Positions 23,073 through 32,518 of a stretch of 64,000 bases of DNA are shown in pieces. Under the pieces are notes generated by a model. The model made no database searches. It saw nothing but the letters and a program-made list of their open reading frames with translations, and was not told where the DNA came from. Within the stretch, counting starts at the first letter, position 1, and the number at the start of each line of letters is the position of its first letter. The translations under genes were made by a program, and so were the position numbers. The DNA lies in assembly GCA_029781135.1 (NCBI GenBank), contig JAKOXH010000010.1, positions 1 through 64,000 on the forward strand, written 5' to 3'. Origin of the DNA: Planctomycetota bacterium (GTDB taxonomy: Bacteria; Planctomycetota; Planctomycetia; Pirellulales; Lacipirellulaceae).

Positions 23073-24176
23073 TTAACGATTTCGCCAAATGAGGTGGTCA
23101 TCAATCTTTAGTCGCTGCTGGGCAACGCGGATATCGTTGCGAAAGCGTTCGGCATCTTTCGGGTAGCCGGCCGTTGGACGCAGGTTCGGGACATGGCCGC
23201 ACCAAAATGCATTGAACGCGCGCATCGCAAGTTCGCGCAGGTACTTGGCCATCATCGAGGCGAGCGCCGTCGGCAGGAAGCGCTCGCCGTTCATGCGGAA
23301 CGCCACGCAAGTGCGCGACTCGGGCGGTCCCCATTCGTACCGGCTTTCCACGCGGCTTTCGTGAATCGGCTCGATCCAATGTTCGGAAAAATGGTGCTGC
23401 AATAGCGCGGTGTAGAAGTTGCGGCCGCCGTGTTTGTCGCAGACGGCGTGGGTAGGGGGCTGGGGGCCGGGGGCTGGAGGCTGAAGAATACTACCCATAA
23501 CCGTGTCGATTACTTCGCGGAGCAGGCCGACGGTAATGTGCGATAGGGCTGCACCCTTGGAACCGTAGTGGGCCACGAGTTCGTTGAACTGCGCGGGGTA
23601 GATTAGCCGCGCCCGAAGCAGCAGGGGCCGAACACGTGATCTCTGACAAGCTTGGATGAATCGCGAACCGAGGCCCGTGATTTCTTCGATCGATACGTCG
23701 ATAGGAAGATCGCAGCAGAACGACTCGGGCCAACAAACCAGTTTGTGATGGCCGTGGGAATCGGCATGGCAGTAGTCGACGAGCGATGTCCAGCTTCCGA
23801 GCGACTGCCGCATCGCGCGCAAAACCGCATGCAAGCCACGTTCTAGTTGCGCCAGTCCGTTGCCCGGCGTGAAAAGGGACTTCGAATCGGCGATGGCGAT
23901 GCGTTGCGTGCTCGGTTTCTTTACAACCGTGCCGCGGAGCAGCCCGTAAAGATCCGGCGCGGCATCCAACGTGGTAGGCCTTAGTGTCGGCGGCAACGCC
24001 GAATCTACCGCCGACAACCGCTGAGCGAACCTCCCGCCACTCCGTACTCCGCACTCCTCAGGTTGGCGGCATAGGCCATCCGCAACATCCGGCACGTGCC
24101 AAGCAGTGGCCGCGACGACGAGCGGGCCGTAGTTCGGGCCGTAGCCGGCTTCATCCATGCCAATGAGAATTGCCAT
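23073..24176 (-). CDS. RNase HII-like protein (divergent planctomycete form)
   Basis: 367 residues. 'IGMDEAGYGPNYGPLVVAA' matches the RNase HII signature (Asp8-Glu9), 'IADSKSLF' the DSK block, and 'HAVCDKHGGRNFY' offers a later acidic residue. It is much longer than bacterial RNase HII (~200 residues), with extra segments in the middle. Residues ~40-68 are encoded by an inserted repeat that includes R1 copy 23981-24008. It may cleave RNA in RNA-DNA hybrids, but catalytic equivalence is not proven. Confidence 0.7.
   Translation of the reverse strand: MAILIGMDEAGYGPNYGPLVVAATAWHVPDVADGLCRQPEECGVRSGGRFAQRLSAVDSALPPTLRPTTLDAAPDLYGLLRGTVVKKPSTQRIAIADSKSLFTPGNGLAQLERGLHAVLRAMRQSLGSWTSLVDYCHADSHGHHKLVCWPESFCCDLPIDVSIEEITGLGSRFIQACQRSRVRPLLLRARLIYPAQFNELVAHYGSKGAALSHITVGLLREVIDTVMGSILQPPAPGPQPPTHAVCDKHGGRNFYTALLQHHFSEHWIEPIHESRVESRYEWGPPESRTCVAFRMNGERFLPTALASMMAKYLRELAMRAFNAFWCGHVPNLRPTAGYPKDAERFRNDIRVAQQRLKIDDHLIWRNR
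23981..24008. repeat. R1 hairpin repeat, copy within a coding sequence
   Basis: A 28-mer starting TTAGTGTCGGCGGCAACGCC. The core TCGGCG-GCAA-CGCCGA is a 6-bp stem with a GNRA tetraloop. Further copies lie at 43017, 43093 (inverted), 46134 and 63140. Here it is translated as part of the RNase HII-like protein. Confidence 0.8.
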
Positions 24177-24436
24177 GCGGGCAGTATAGCAGGCGTTGGG
24201 CGATCGGCGTTAGATGTTTGCAGATCACTTGTTGACGTTCAATCACAGAACACGAGCGGCCTCCCCAAAAGGGGTTTCGTCACAGTTGGTCAAATTGGCA
24301 TAATATACTGACGGCGAGCGCGTCGTCGGCGCATCGCCGCTCAACGACTGATCAAATCGCCAGTCGAAATGCAGTCATCATTCACTTTTGAGTTCCATCG
24401 GCATCAACGAATCACCGGGAAAGGGCGGGAGCACAA

Positions 24437-26131
24437 ATGGCCACGAATCGCGGACGAAGTTTTGCAATCGGTGTCGATTACGGCACGAACAGCGTGCGAG
24501 CGTTGGTCGTCGATACTTCCAACGGCGAGGAAATCGCGACGCACGTCTTCGCCTACCCCAGCGGTGACGAAGGCGTTTTGCTCGACGCCAAGAACCCGAA
24601 CCTCGCGCGGCAGAACCCGGCCGATTATATCGAGGGCTTCTACGCATCGGTCCGGCGGGCTGTAACCGCGGCGAAGAAACATCGCGGTTTCAAGCCCGAG
24701 CTGGTCATCGGCATTGGCGTGGACACCACGGGTTCAACGCCAATCCCCGTCGATCGCGATGGCATGCCGCTTGCCCTGCAGTCGAAGTTCAAGAAGAAAC
24801 TCGCGGCCCAAGCCTGGCTGTGGAAGGACCATACGAGCCATGCCGAGGCGGCCGAGATCACGGCGAAGGCCAAGGACGACAGCGATCGTTACCTCACCAA
24901 GTGTGGCGGCACGTATTCCAGCGAGTGGTATTGGTCCAAAATTCTGCACTGCAAACGCGAAGACCCGAAGGTGTTCGAGGCCGCGTATAGTTGGGTGGAG
25001 TTGGCCGACTTCATCCCCGCTTTTATCACCGGAAACACCGACCCGCTCTCGATCAAACGCAGCATCTGTGCGGCCGGTCACAAGGCGATGTTCCACACGC
25101 AGTGGGGTGGGCTGCCGAAGGCCAAGTTCCTGGAATCGCTGGACCCCGACCTTGCGAAAGTGCGCGAACATTACGCGCGCGAGGCCGTGCCATCGGACCA
25201 GGTGGCCGGACAACTCACCGCGGACGTGGCCAAGAAAGTTGGCCTGCCAAGCGGCATTCCGGTCGCCGTGGGGGCGTTCGATGCCCACATGGGCGCGGTC
25301 GGGGCCGGAATCAAACCGGGAACGCTGGTGAAGATCATCGGCACCAGCACGTGCGATATGATGGTCACGCCGATGGATCGCAAACTGCCCGATATTCCGG
25401 GCCTGTGTGGCGTGGTGCCGGGTTCGATCATTCCAGGCATGTATGGCCTGGAAGCTGGCCAGTCGGCGGTCGGCGACATCTTCAACTGGTTCGTGCGTAA
25501 CCTCGCTCCCGCGAAATACGGCAAAGGCGACGTGCACGCGAACCTCACGAAGGAAGCGGAGAAGTTGCGCCCGGGTGAAAGCGGTTTGCTAGCGCTCGAT
25601 TGGAACAACGGCAACCGCACCGTGCTCGTCGATCCGCTGTTGACAGGTCTATTGGTCGGCCAAACGTTGCAGACCACGGCACCGGAGATTTATCGATCAC
25701 TCGTCGAAGCGACGGCGTTCGGCGCGCTCACGATCATCAATCGGTTGGAAGAGTATGACGTGAAGGTCGAGGAGGTCGTCAACTGCGGCGGCATCGCCGA
25801 GAAGAACCCCTTCGTGATGCAGATTTATGCCGATATCTGCAATCGGCCGATGAAGCTCAGCCGCTCGGCACAAACCTGCGCCCTCGGCGCGGCGATCTTC
25901 GGTGCGGTCGTCGGCGGCGCGTACGCCAGTGTCGAACAAGCACAGCAGAAAATGACCGGCGTAAAGAAACTAATGTTCCGCCCGGACAAGAGTCGGGCGG
26001 CAGTGTACGCCGAATTGTATTCACTCTATAAGCAAGTGCATGATGCATTTGGCGTAACGGGGAAGCATCCTCAGCTCGATCAAGTAATGAAGGCACTGAT
26101 CGCAATCCGCGACCGCGTGCGGAAGGGTTAG
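24437..26131 (+). CDS. araB: Ribulokinase
   Basis: 564 residues. The N-terminus 'FAIGVDYGTNSVRALVVD' is the sugar-kinase ATP-binding start, and 'IGVDTTGSTPIPVD', 'WKDHTSHAEA', 'KCGGTYSSEWYWSKI' and 'GAFDAHMGAVGAGI' are typical of AraB within the FGGY family. It phosphorylates L-ribulose (AraB also accepts related pentuloses) using ATP in the cytoplasm. AraA and AraD are not adjacent. The C-terminal block 'CGGIAEKNPFVMQI' is intact. The 260-bp upstream region is AT-richer near 24300, where a promoter is likely but not definable. Confidence 0.93.
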   Translation: MATNRGRSFAIGVDYGTNSVRALVVDTSNGEEIATHVFAYPSGDEGVLLDAKNPNLARQNPADYIEGFYASVRRAVTAAKKHRGFKPELVIGIGVDTTGSTPIPVDRDGMPLALQSKFKKKLAAQAWLWKDHTSHAEAAEITAKAKDDSDRYLTKCGGTYSSEWYWSKILHCKREDPKVFEAAYSWVELADFIPAFITGNTDPLSIKRSICAAGHKAMFHTQWGGLPKAKFLESLDPDLAKVREHYAREAVPSDQVAGQLTADVAKKVGLPSGIPVAVGAFDAHMGAVGAGIKPGTLVKIIGTSTCDMMVTPMDRKLPDIPGLCGVVPGSIIPGMYGLEAGQSAVGDIFNWFVRNLAPAKYGKGDVHANLTKEAEKLRPGESGLLALDWNNGNRTVLVDPLLTGLLVGQTLQTTAPEIYRSLVEATAFGALTIINRLEEYDVKVEEVVNCGGIAEKNPFVMQIYADICNRPMKLSRSAQTCALGAAIFGAVVGGAYASVEQAQQKMTGVKKLMFRPDKSRAAVYAELYSLYKQVHDAFGVTGKHPQLDQVMKALIAIRDRVRKG

Positions 26132-26163
26132 TGATTAGTCAGACGACGCTTGCCCAATCGATG

Positions 26164-26217
26164 GACTGTAGGAGGCCTCTCTGGACTGTGGGAGGCCCCT
26201 CTGAGGCCGATAACGTG
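26164..26217. repeat. R2 palindromic repeat, degenerate copy
   Basis: Two half-units in tandem, CTGTAGGAGGCCTCTC and CTGTGGGAGGCCCCTCTGAG, share sequence with the complete R2 copies at 32519 and 61564. It lies between ribulokinase and the nitrilase-family gene. Confidence 0.65.
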
Positions 26218-26277
26218 TTACACTGGCGGGCGTCGTCGGCGTAATTGTACGCCCATAATGCATTGCATTTGAATGCT

Positions 26278-27111
26278 ATGAAAATTAAAATCGGTATGGC
26301 CCAGATGCTCGTCGAAGGCGGTCAGCCCGATGCGAACCTTGCGCGCGCCGAAACATTCATCGGTCGAGCGGCGAAAGAAGGATGCCAAATCGTAGTCCTG
26401 CCTGAATGCCTGGACTTGGGCTGGACTGACCCCAGCGCGCGGCGATTGGCACAACCGATTCCCGGGCCCCATTCCGAACGGCTCGCACAAGCCGCTGTGA
26501 GCAGCAAGATTTTTGTGGTCGCCGGGCTGGTCGAGCGAGCCGGCGATCAACTGTTTAACGCGGCGGTGCTAATCGATCGCTGCGGCAAAATCTTGCTCGT
26601 GCATCGCAAAATCAACGAACTCGACATCGCCCACGATTTGTATTCAATTGGCGATCGGCTGGCGGTTGCCCACACCGAACTCGGCGTGTTAGCCCTCAGC
26701 ATTTGTGCCGATAATTTCTCAAACTCCCTGGCAATTGGCCATGTGCTGGCCCGCATGGGAGCTCAAGTGTTGTTGTCGCCGTCGGCGTGGGCTGTGGCGG
26801 CAGATTACGATAATCAAGCGGAGCCCTATGGCGAGTTGTGGCGGAAAGCGTATCGGGAGTTAGGCACGCTGTACGATCTCCCAGTAATTGGCGTGAGCAA
26901 TGTTGGCTGGCTGACCGATGGACCTTGGAAAGGCCGCAAGGCGATCGGCTGCTCCCTGGCGACGAGCGGCTGCGGCGAGCCAGTTGCCGTTGGCTCTTTC
27001 GGCGAATCGGCCGAAGAGATGATTGCCGTCGAAGTGGAACTACGCCAGCCACACGCCCGCGGCACGCAGGTAGCCAAAGTCTTGGCCGCCCGCGGTTATA
27101 CCGGCCCCTGA
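26278..27111 (+). CDS. Carbon-nitrogen hydrolase (nitrilase superfamily)
   Basis: 277 residues from ATG 26278, where 'MKIKIGMAQM' begins the fold; an in-frame ATG at 26245 would add 11 atypical residues. The catalytic triad is visible: Glu43 in 'VLPECLDLG', Lys111 in 'HRKINEL' and Cys143 in 'SICADN'. The family cleaves C-N bonds in amides or nitriles; the substrate cannot be inferred. It is a cytosolic single-domain enzyme of usual length. It follows ribulokinase but is separated by a repeat. Confidence 0.88.
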   Translation: MKIKIGMAQMLVEGGQPDANLARAETFIGRAAKEGCQIVVLPECLDLGWTDPSARRLAQPIPGPHSERLAQAAVSSKIFVVAGLVERAGDQLFNAAVLIDRCGKILLVHRKINELDIAHDLYSIGDRLAVAHTELGVLALSICADNFSNSLAIGHVLARMGAQVLLSPSAWAVAADYDNQAEPYGELWRKAYRELGTLYDLPVIGVSNVGWLTDGPWKGRKAIGCSLATSGCGEPVAVGSFGESAEEMIAVEVELRQPHARGTQVAKVLAARGYTGP

Positions 27112-27137
27112 CCCGGCTTCTTGTTGCCGAAGTACTG

Positions 27138-27237
<100 letters not shown>

Positions 27238-27282
27238 CCACAGCGTTGTATGGTTTGAAATGCAACTTGCTATACTACAACC

Positions 27283-28032
27283 ATGCTTCGCAAGCTGCGA
27301 ATTGCGGTTTCGATCGCGAGCGCGATTGCGTGCGGGCTGTTGGTGCCGCTGTGGGCGGGAAGCTATCGGCAAGGCTCCTTGATACAAGCCGTAATTGGTG
27401 GCAGGCTCGCGGGCATTTCCTCACAAAACGGCCGGCTTTGGATATCGGCGGGCCCGCCGCCATTTAGAACCTTCGGCCGAGTTTGGGTCAGATCGGGACA
27501 ATTATTTCAAATCTTAAACCCAAGCGACCCGTTTTGGCGTTTTCACGTAGTCTCCCTTGCTGATTTTAGTCTGATAGTTCCCCATTGGTTTCTTGTAGTC
27601 GTATTTGGCACGATAGGAATCGCGCTTAGTGTCAGCTGGCCAATACGTTTCAGCCTGCGCACCATGCTGATCGTCACCGCAATTCTCTCGGTGTCACTGA
27701 GTCTATTGCTCGCACTTGCGAGCGCGCACCACAAGGGGTACGTAGTGCAACAGATTCGTTTGAAGCAAGGTCGAATTCAATACACGATTGCGGGCCCAGC
27801 CTGTACAGACTTGCGTCAATTGCGCACGCTCGACTGGTTTGGATTTGGCTGGCAAGGCATGTGGGGTGGGGTAATCATTACAGTTCCCGTCTGGTTTATT
27901 GTGCTGTGTGGCGCCACACTCGCAGCCATTGCCTGGCTTCGCTGGAGAGAACGGTTAGGAGTACGCACGCTGAGCATTGCAACCGCGATTGGTGTGGTGG
28001 AACTCGGGCTTGTAGCTTGGGCAATCTACTGA
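27283..28032 (+). CDS. Hypothetical membrane protein with 'RFSLRTML' motif
   Basis: 249 residues with about five hydrophobic helices: near residues 6-26, 100-120, 128-148, 195-218 and 225-247. 'IRFSLRTMLIVTAILSV' before the third helix is a recurrent motif of planctomycete membrane proteins of unknown function. A soluble loop lies between the first two helices. The start ATG follows a short AT-rich stretch without a strong ribosome site. The gene is convergent with the Tat-protein gene across a repeat-filled region. Confidence 0.7.
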   Translation: MLRKLRIAVSIASAIACGLLVPLWAGSYRQGSLIQAVIGGRLAGISSQNGRLWISAGPPPFRTFGRVWVRSGQLFQILNPSDPFWRFHVVSLADFSLIVPHWFLVVVFGTIGIALSVSWPIRFSLRTMLIVTAILSVSLSLLLALASAHHKGYVVQQIRLKQGRIQYTIAGPACTDLRQLRTLDWFGFGWQGMWGGVIITVPVWFIVLCGATLAAIAWLRWRERLGVRTLSIATAIGVVELGLVAWAIY

Positions 28033-28129
28033 TGCCCGGATGGCTGGCTGAAAGCTTTGTCCCACCACCACGCTCGGCATCGCGCGGAATGACCCGAGAA
28101 TAATTTTCGCACTTCTTATTTCTTACGCC

Positions 28130-28425
28130 GCAGGCGTTTCACTCCAAAGCCCAGCGTCGCTGCGCAGCGGCGCACGCTGGGTTAACTGGGCCACACGAGT
28201 ACGCCAACGCTGAAAGCGTTGAACAGACGCCCACCAGCGAAGTGTATGTAACACCTTCGGCGTAAAGGACTGCGTCTTCCTCATATCCCAGCGCAGGTCG
28301 CTGACGCGACCAACCCTGGGCTTTGAATGTTTAACACCTTCGGTGTTTCCTTCACGGTTCCAACGTCCCTGCGGCGGTCGGAAATTATTCTTGACTCGTC
28401 CCGAAACGACAGTCTTTGGCGACCA
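28130..28425. repeat. Convergent intergenic region packed with hairpins
   Basis: The gap 28033-28432 has no gene. Hairpins include CCCAGCGT...ACGCTGGG at 28150-28181 enclosing the perfect CGCTGCGCAGCG, a second CCCAG...CTGGG unit at 28287-28320 enclosing GGTCGC-TGAC-GCGACC, and AACACC-TTC-GGTGTT near 28331. 'ACACCTTCGG' occurs twice. The cluster may terminate both converging transcripts. Confidence 0.65.
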
Positions 28426-28432
28426 AAAATGT

Positions 28433-29698
28433 TCACTCCTGCCAGAACGTCGATTCCTTCGGCGCCTTATAAACGACTTCCATTTCCGGCGTTTCGATCG
28501 GCTTGTAGCCTTTGAAGATCGAGTCAACGGCCGCCAGCGTCATGCCCGAGGTCAGCAGCGTCCGCTCGACAGGGTAGGGAGCCCGATCTTCCAGCACCAT
28601 ATTCTCAATGTGGTGCGTAAGGGGATTGAAGAAGTCGGCGGTCGTGGAGCTAAACGTCGGCATCGGCAGATACATTTGGCACGAGATGATTTCGTTGTTA
28701 TCGCGACGCAGACCCGCGTAGTTGAAGTCGTGGACATTGGCCATGAACAGGGTCGTGCGGAAGCCATCGCGGTGCTCGATGAAGTAGGCATACGTGTCGG
28801 GCAGCGTCTTGCGCGCCCACTCGACGGACGTTGGCTCCTCTTCGTAGCCATCCTTAACGGGCAAATTATGGCTGCGTGTGAGGGCCGATACGAGCAGCCG
28901 GCGAGTCACTTCGCGGTCGGCGCTGGCCAAATGCTCCCACATGGGGTCGCCACGCAGGGCATGAACGCTGCGGATGCCGACCTCGCCCCCTTTACGGCGT
29001 TCCGACATGCACTGGGCCGTTTCCAGGCCGTGGAAGTCGTAACTATCGACGCCGCCGTAACCGACGGCAACGCTCTCGACCAGCGGGGCGTCGTAGGGCA
29101 CATCGATCGCGGGCAGCCGCCACGTCACCGGCAGCGAGGAGCCGGCCAGGAACGGAAAGCCGAGACGCTTCGAGTCGTCGACCATTTCCTTGCACCGCGG
29201 CCAGGTCGTCGACAGGTGCTTGTCGTTGAACACCGGCACCGACCGGCCGCTGTCTTCAAAAACCTTGACAACCTGTTTGAAGAACTCGTAACGCGGGTAA
29301 AGCCGTTGGCCTTTTTCGTTGGTCGGATAGTTGCCGTGCTCGCCGATGATCACGACGCCATCGACGGCGAGTTTGCTGCCGCCAAGCGTGAGGGCTTCGG
29401 CAATCGTGGGATACAACTTCAAGTGGTGGCGTTCGACGCGCCCGCGTGCCAAATCGCCCTCGGGAAACTGGTCGATGTAGACCGAAGCCACATCGAGCCG
29501 CGGTTTGAGCCATTCGCCGTGCCAGCCGTAGCCCATCACCAGCCGATCGAGAAAATGCTGAGCGTGCGAGTGCGTTCGCACTTCCGTGCCGATGAAGGCG
29601 ATTTTCTTGCGAGCCGGTTCGGCCGCGCGGACAAAGGGTGTTAATGCGCCGGCGGCAATGGCGGAGGCGCCAGCCATAAACGTGCGTCGAGTCAGCAT
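28433..29698 (-). CDS. Tat-exported conserved hypothetical protein
   Basis: 421 residues. The N-terminus 'MLTRRTFMAGASAIAAGALT' is a twin-arginine signal with cleavage near 'VRA-AE'. The mature part ('KKIAFIGTEVRTHSHAQHFLD', then 'GVVIIGEHGNYPTN') resembles a secreted planctomycete family often found beside sugar-related genes; no catalytic function is established. The start overlaps the end of the MFS transporter gene by seven bases, so the two are translationally coupled and may handle the same compound. Confidence 0.75.
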   Translation of the reverse strand: MLTRRTFMAGASAIAAGALTPFVRAAEPARKKIAFIGTEVRTHSHAQHFLDRLVMGYGWHGEWLKPRLDVASVYIDQFPEGDLARGRVERHHLKLYPTIAEALTLGGSKLAVDGVVIIGEHGNYPTNEKGQRLYPRYEFFKQVVKVFEDSGRSVPVFNDKHLSTTWPRCKEMVDDSKRLGFPFLAGSSLPVTWRLPAIDVPYDAPLVESVAVGYGGVDSYDFHGLETAQCMSERRKGGEVGIRSVHALRGDPMWEHLASADREVTRRLLVSALTRSHNLPVKDGYEEEPTSVEWARKTLPDTYAYFIEHRDGFRTTLFMANVHDFNYAGLRRDNNEIISCQMYLPMPTFSSTTADFFNPLTHHIENMVLEDRAPYPVERTLLTSGMTLAAVDSIFKGYKPIETPEMEVVYKAPKESTFWQE

Positions 29699-30927
29699 TT
29701 TTCATCCTCGATGGAAGAGTGAGTTCTCGGCCAACCAAATAACAAGAGCAGAAATGCCGCGACCGGCAAACAGCCCATCACAGCCAATCCTTGATCGAAC
29801 GAATGGGTGGCGTCGATGCGCTGCCCGTACAATCGCTGGGCAAACGGCGAAAATAGCCAGGCGGCCACGCCAGCAATGCCGGTCACTTTGCCCTGGTGCT
29901 CGTGCGAAAGGTCCTGCGTGAAGGCATGATAGATCGGAAACACGCCCAGTGCCCCGGCACCGACGACGAGCAGCACACCCAGAAGTAGCCACCCTCGCGG
30001 TAGCCAAGGCACGGCCACGGCCGCCAGGCACATCAGTGAACAGATCAAAAAGGTGAATAGACGGGCCTGAAAAACCGGGCTGCCGCGGCGGGCCAGCCAC
30101 AGCGCGAACGCGCCCGCGGCGAGGCAACCGACATCTGTCATCGCGAACCACAGCGAGTTGTAGTACAATGCATCGCGCTCAAGATACCCGCGTCCCTCTT
30201 GCAGGAACTTGGGAAGCCAAGCGCGAAGCAGTTGCCAGGTCGTGTTGATGAGCGCGATCACGCCGAAGATGATCCACATCCTGCGGTCAAGGAGCACGTG
30301 CCACCAGGGCCGTGAACTCTCGACTTCCGTGGTACGGCTCACTTCGATGGTCTCCGGGCCCAGGGCAAGCCAACTGATCACCCACAGGATGCCGATGCCG
30401 CCGACAATCTGAAACGGCAATCGCCAGCTTGAAAGACTATCTGTCAGCAACCAGTTCATAATGAGCGGCGTGGTGATTGCGCCGATCGAAGTGCCGCTTT
30501 GCAGCACGCTGTTGCCCATCGCGCGGCCGCTCGCATCGAGCATGGCCCGCACGGTCTTGATGCCACAAGGCCAATGGCCAGCTTCAAAAAAACCAAGCAG
30601 CGTGCGGCATAGCAAGAGCTGCTGATAATTCTGGGAAAAGCCGGAAGCGAGGCCCATCGCCGACCATAGCAGCACGACCGCCGCATACAGCCAGCGAACG
30701 GAAACGCGATCGGCAAGAAATCCGAAGAACAGCGAGCCGGCCGCAAAAGCCCAACCGAAGCTGGCCTCCAGGTTGCCATACTGTTCCTGTGACATCTGAA
30801 ATTCGCGGCCAATCCGCACCGCCACATTGGCGAGCGTCTGCCGGTCCATGTAATTGATGGCCGACGCCAACAGCAACAAGCCGGCAACCCAGGCGATGCG
30901 AGAATTCGCGGCTAAATTTCCCTTCAT
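29692..30927 (-). CDS. MFS transporter, hexuronate-type anion:cation symporter family
   Basis: 411 residues with about 12 hydrophobic helices. 'NYMDRQTLANVAVRIGREF' in helix 1 and 'GFFEAGHWPCGIKTVRAML' around helices 4-5 are typical of the ACS/ExuT branch, which takes up organic anions such as hexuronates. It is an inner-membrane protein. Its 3' end overlaps the start of the Tat-exported protein gene by seven bases. The substrate here is not known; coupling to a secreted protein suggests uptake of its product. Confidence 0.85.
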   Translation of the reverse strand: MKGNLAANSRIAWVAGLLLLASAINYMDRQTLANVAVRIGREFQMSQEQYGNLEASFGWAFAAGSLFFGFLADRVSVRWLYAAVVLLWSAMGLASGFSQNYQQLLLCRTLLGFFEAGHWPCGIKTVRAMLDASGRAMGNSVLQSGTSIGAITTPLIMNWLLTDSLSSWRLPFQIVGGIGILWVISWLALGPETIEVSRTTEVESSRPWWHVLLDRRMWIIFGVIALINTTWQLLRAWLPKFLQEGRGYLERDALYYNSLWFAMTDVGCLAAGAFALWLARRGSPVFQARLFTFLICSLMCLAAVAVPWLPRGWLLLGVLLVVGAGALGVFPIYHAFTQDLSHEHQGKVTGIAGVAAWLFSPFAQRLYGQRIDATHSFDQGLAVMGCLPVAAFLLLLFGWPRTHSSIEDEKC

Positions 30928-31289
30928 GGCGTTAGGCGGCTGGGAGGGTGCGATGTTGGCTGGACAGCGGGCCAGCGAAGATTATAGCCTGACTTCCCTC
31001 GTACAACAGTTCGTGGACGGCAATTCGCAGGGCCAATCAGTTTATTACGTTAGGAAAGTTGTGGTAGGGTGGCATGGCCTCGGCGGTACTCCGACGTGGC
31101 CATGTTGTTCGAGGGATTCCATGCTCACGCTACGCGAGAGCATGCCACCCTTCGGGCTCAACGTGCAAAACTGATCGGCCCTGCGGCAATTCGCCGACGA
31201 TCCAGTTGAGTTGCCGAATCGGCCGGAATGTCGATAATCAATAGGGAGGCCGAACCGCCAAGCGCGCTCGAGTCTTGTGGAGATAAGTC
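30928..31289. other. Intergenic region containing an R3 repeat
   Basis: Between divergent transporter and small zinc-protein genes. The R3 palindrome at 31066-31151 occupies its centre. Promoters for both genes are expected here, but none is clear. No further gene is supported. Confidence 0.5.
31066..31151. repeat. R3 palindromic repeat
   Basis: Perfect 11-bp ends AGGGTGGCATG and CATGCCACCCT enclose two internal hairpins. It is the same family as 22346, 33539 and 51278. Confidence 0.7.
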
Positions 31290-31511
31290 ATGACGTGTAC
31301 GCATCTGCAACAGCTTTATAAACTTTGCCGCGAATATGATCTCAAGTTGGGCGGGTCCGACTTGATTCGCGTCGTGTGTCCGCAGTGCGGCGCACAAGAA
31401 GTGTGTCCGTCAAACCTAATGGATCAGTGCAGTGGCGACACCGCGGCCACCGGTGTCGATCATGAGCCGGCACCGCCGCAGCCAGCTTCCGCGGCAATAT
31501 CTAAGAAGTAA
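31290..31511 (+). CDS. Small CxxC protein
   Basis: 73 residues with GGAGATAAG upstream of ATG. 'CTHLQQLYKLCREYDLKLGG' followed by 'IRVVCPQCGAQEVCP' gives a likely zinc-binding set of cysteines and histidine; I recall similar small planctomycete proteins of unknown role. The C-terminal third is Pro/Ala-rich. It is probably cytoplasmic. It is convergent with the dehydrogenase gene, with only 12 bp between stops. Confidence 0.65.
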   Translation: MTCTHLQQLYKLCREYDLKLGGSDLIRVVCPQCGAQEVCPSNLMDQCSGDTAATGVDHEPAPPQPASAAISKK

Positions 31512-31523
31512 CTGGCGTCGCCT

Positions 31524-32486
31524 CTAAGCGTTCACAACGTGGATGGGCTTGCCGGAGAGAAAAGCCGCCACGTTTTCCGCCGTCGTTTGCATAAGCCGTT
31601 GGCGGGCGGCGAGGCTCGACCACGCCATGTGCGGCGTGATAAGGCAGTTGGGGGCGGTGAGCAACGGATTTTCTGCCACGATCGGCTCGCGAGAAACGAC
31701 ATCCACCGCCGCGCCCGCAATTTGCCCCGACGTTAGGGCAATGGCGAGATCGCGTTCATTCACCAGTCCACCGCGCGACGTGTTAACCAAGAATGCGTGG
31801 CGCTGCATCCGGCTAAGCGGCCGGGCGTGCACCATTTGCTCATTTTCCGGCGTCAGCGGGCAGTGGAGGCTGACGATGTCAGCCGCCGCAAAAAGCTCGT
31901 CGGTGGTTAACCATTCAACATCGGAATCTGGCGGTGGCGGGGCTCCGGGCCGCCCACTCGCAAGGATCTTCATGCCGAACGCGGCGCCAATCGTGCCGAC
32001 TTGCCGCGCAATCCGACCGTATCCCACCAATCCCAATCGTTTGCCGGCCAATTCGAGTTGCGGCGTGAGCCAGTAGCAGAAGTCCGGCGAGCGTGCCCAG
32101 TCACCTGCACGCACGCTTTCCGCATGTCGGCCCACCTGATGGCACAGTTCCAGAATGAGTGCCCACGCGAACTGGGCGACCGTTCGTGTACCATATTCCG
32201 GCACGTTCGAAACCGGGATGCCGCGTTTCTTCGCCGCGGCGACATCGACGATGTTGTAACCCGTGGCGGTGACCGCGATGAACTTCAATTGGGGCAACTG
32301 TTCGATTGCGGCGGCCGTGATCGGGCATTTGTTGGTGATGATGATGTCGGCATCGGCGGCGACCGCCACGACCGAATCGACCGGCGTGCGATCGTGCACT
32401 TCGAGCGTGCCGAGTTTTTCGAGCGGCGTCCAAGGGTTATCGCCTGGGTTCAGCGTGTAGCCATCGATAACGAGAATCTTCGTCAT
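31524..32486 (-). CDS. D-2-hydroxyacid dehydrogenase (glycerate dehydrogenase-like)
   Basis: 320 residues from ATG 32486; the longer frame to 32591 starts inside an R2 repeat and is rejected. The NAD-binding motif is 'LGLVGYGRIARQVG' (GYGRIA 155-160). The catalytic set is Arg238 in 'NTSRGG', a Glu near 267 and His286 in 'ITPHMAWSS'. Length and motifs fit hydroxypyruvate/glycerate dehydrogenases, which reduce 2-keto acids with NAD(P)H. The precise substrate is not decided by sequence. An R2 palindrome lies just upstream. Confidence 0.9.
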   Translation of the reverse strand: MTKILVIDGYTLNPGDNPWTPLEKLGTLEVHDRTPVDSVVAVAADADIIITNKCPITAAAIEQLPQLKFIAVTATGYNIVDVAAAKKRGIPVSNVPEYGTRTVAQFAWALILELCHQVGRHAESVRAGDWARSPDFCYWLTPQLELAGKRLGLVGYGRIARQVGTIGAAFGMKILASGRPGAPPPPDSDVEWLTTDELFAAADIVSLHCPLTPENEQMVHARPLSRMQRHAFLVNTSRGGLVNERDLAIALTSGQIAGAAVDVVSREPIVAENPLLTAPNCLITPHMAWSSLAARQRLMQTTAENVAAFLSGKPIHVVNA

Positions 32487-32518
32487 GGCAATAATGTAAT
32501 AGGGTGGCGTCATTGAAC

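Noticed and set aside
24263..24274. CCCCAAAAGGGG upstream of araB as an operator
   Set aside because: Short 4-bp arms, no second copy, no clear promoter at a fitting distance.
28343..29644. 433-codon plus-strand frame
   Set aside because: Exact antisense of the Tat-exported protein; the minus strand has a proper twin-arginine signal and is coupled to the transporter.
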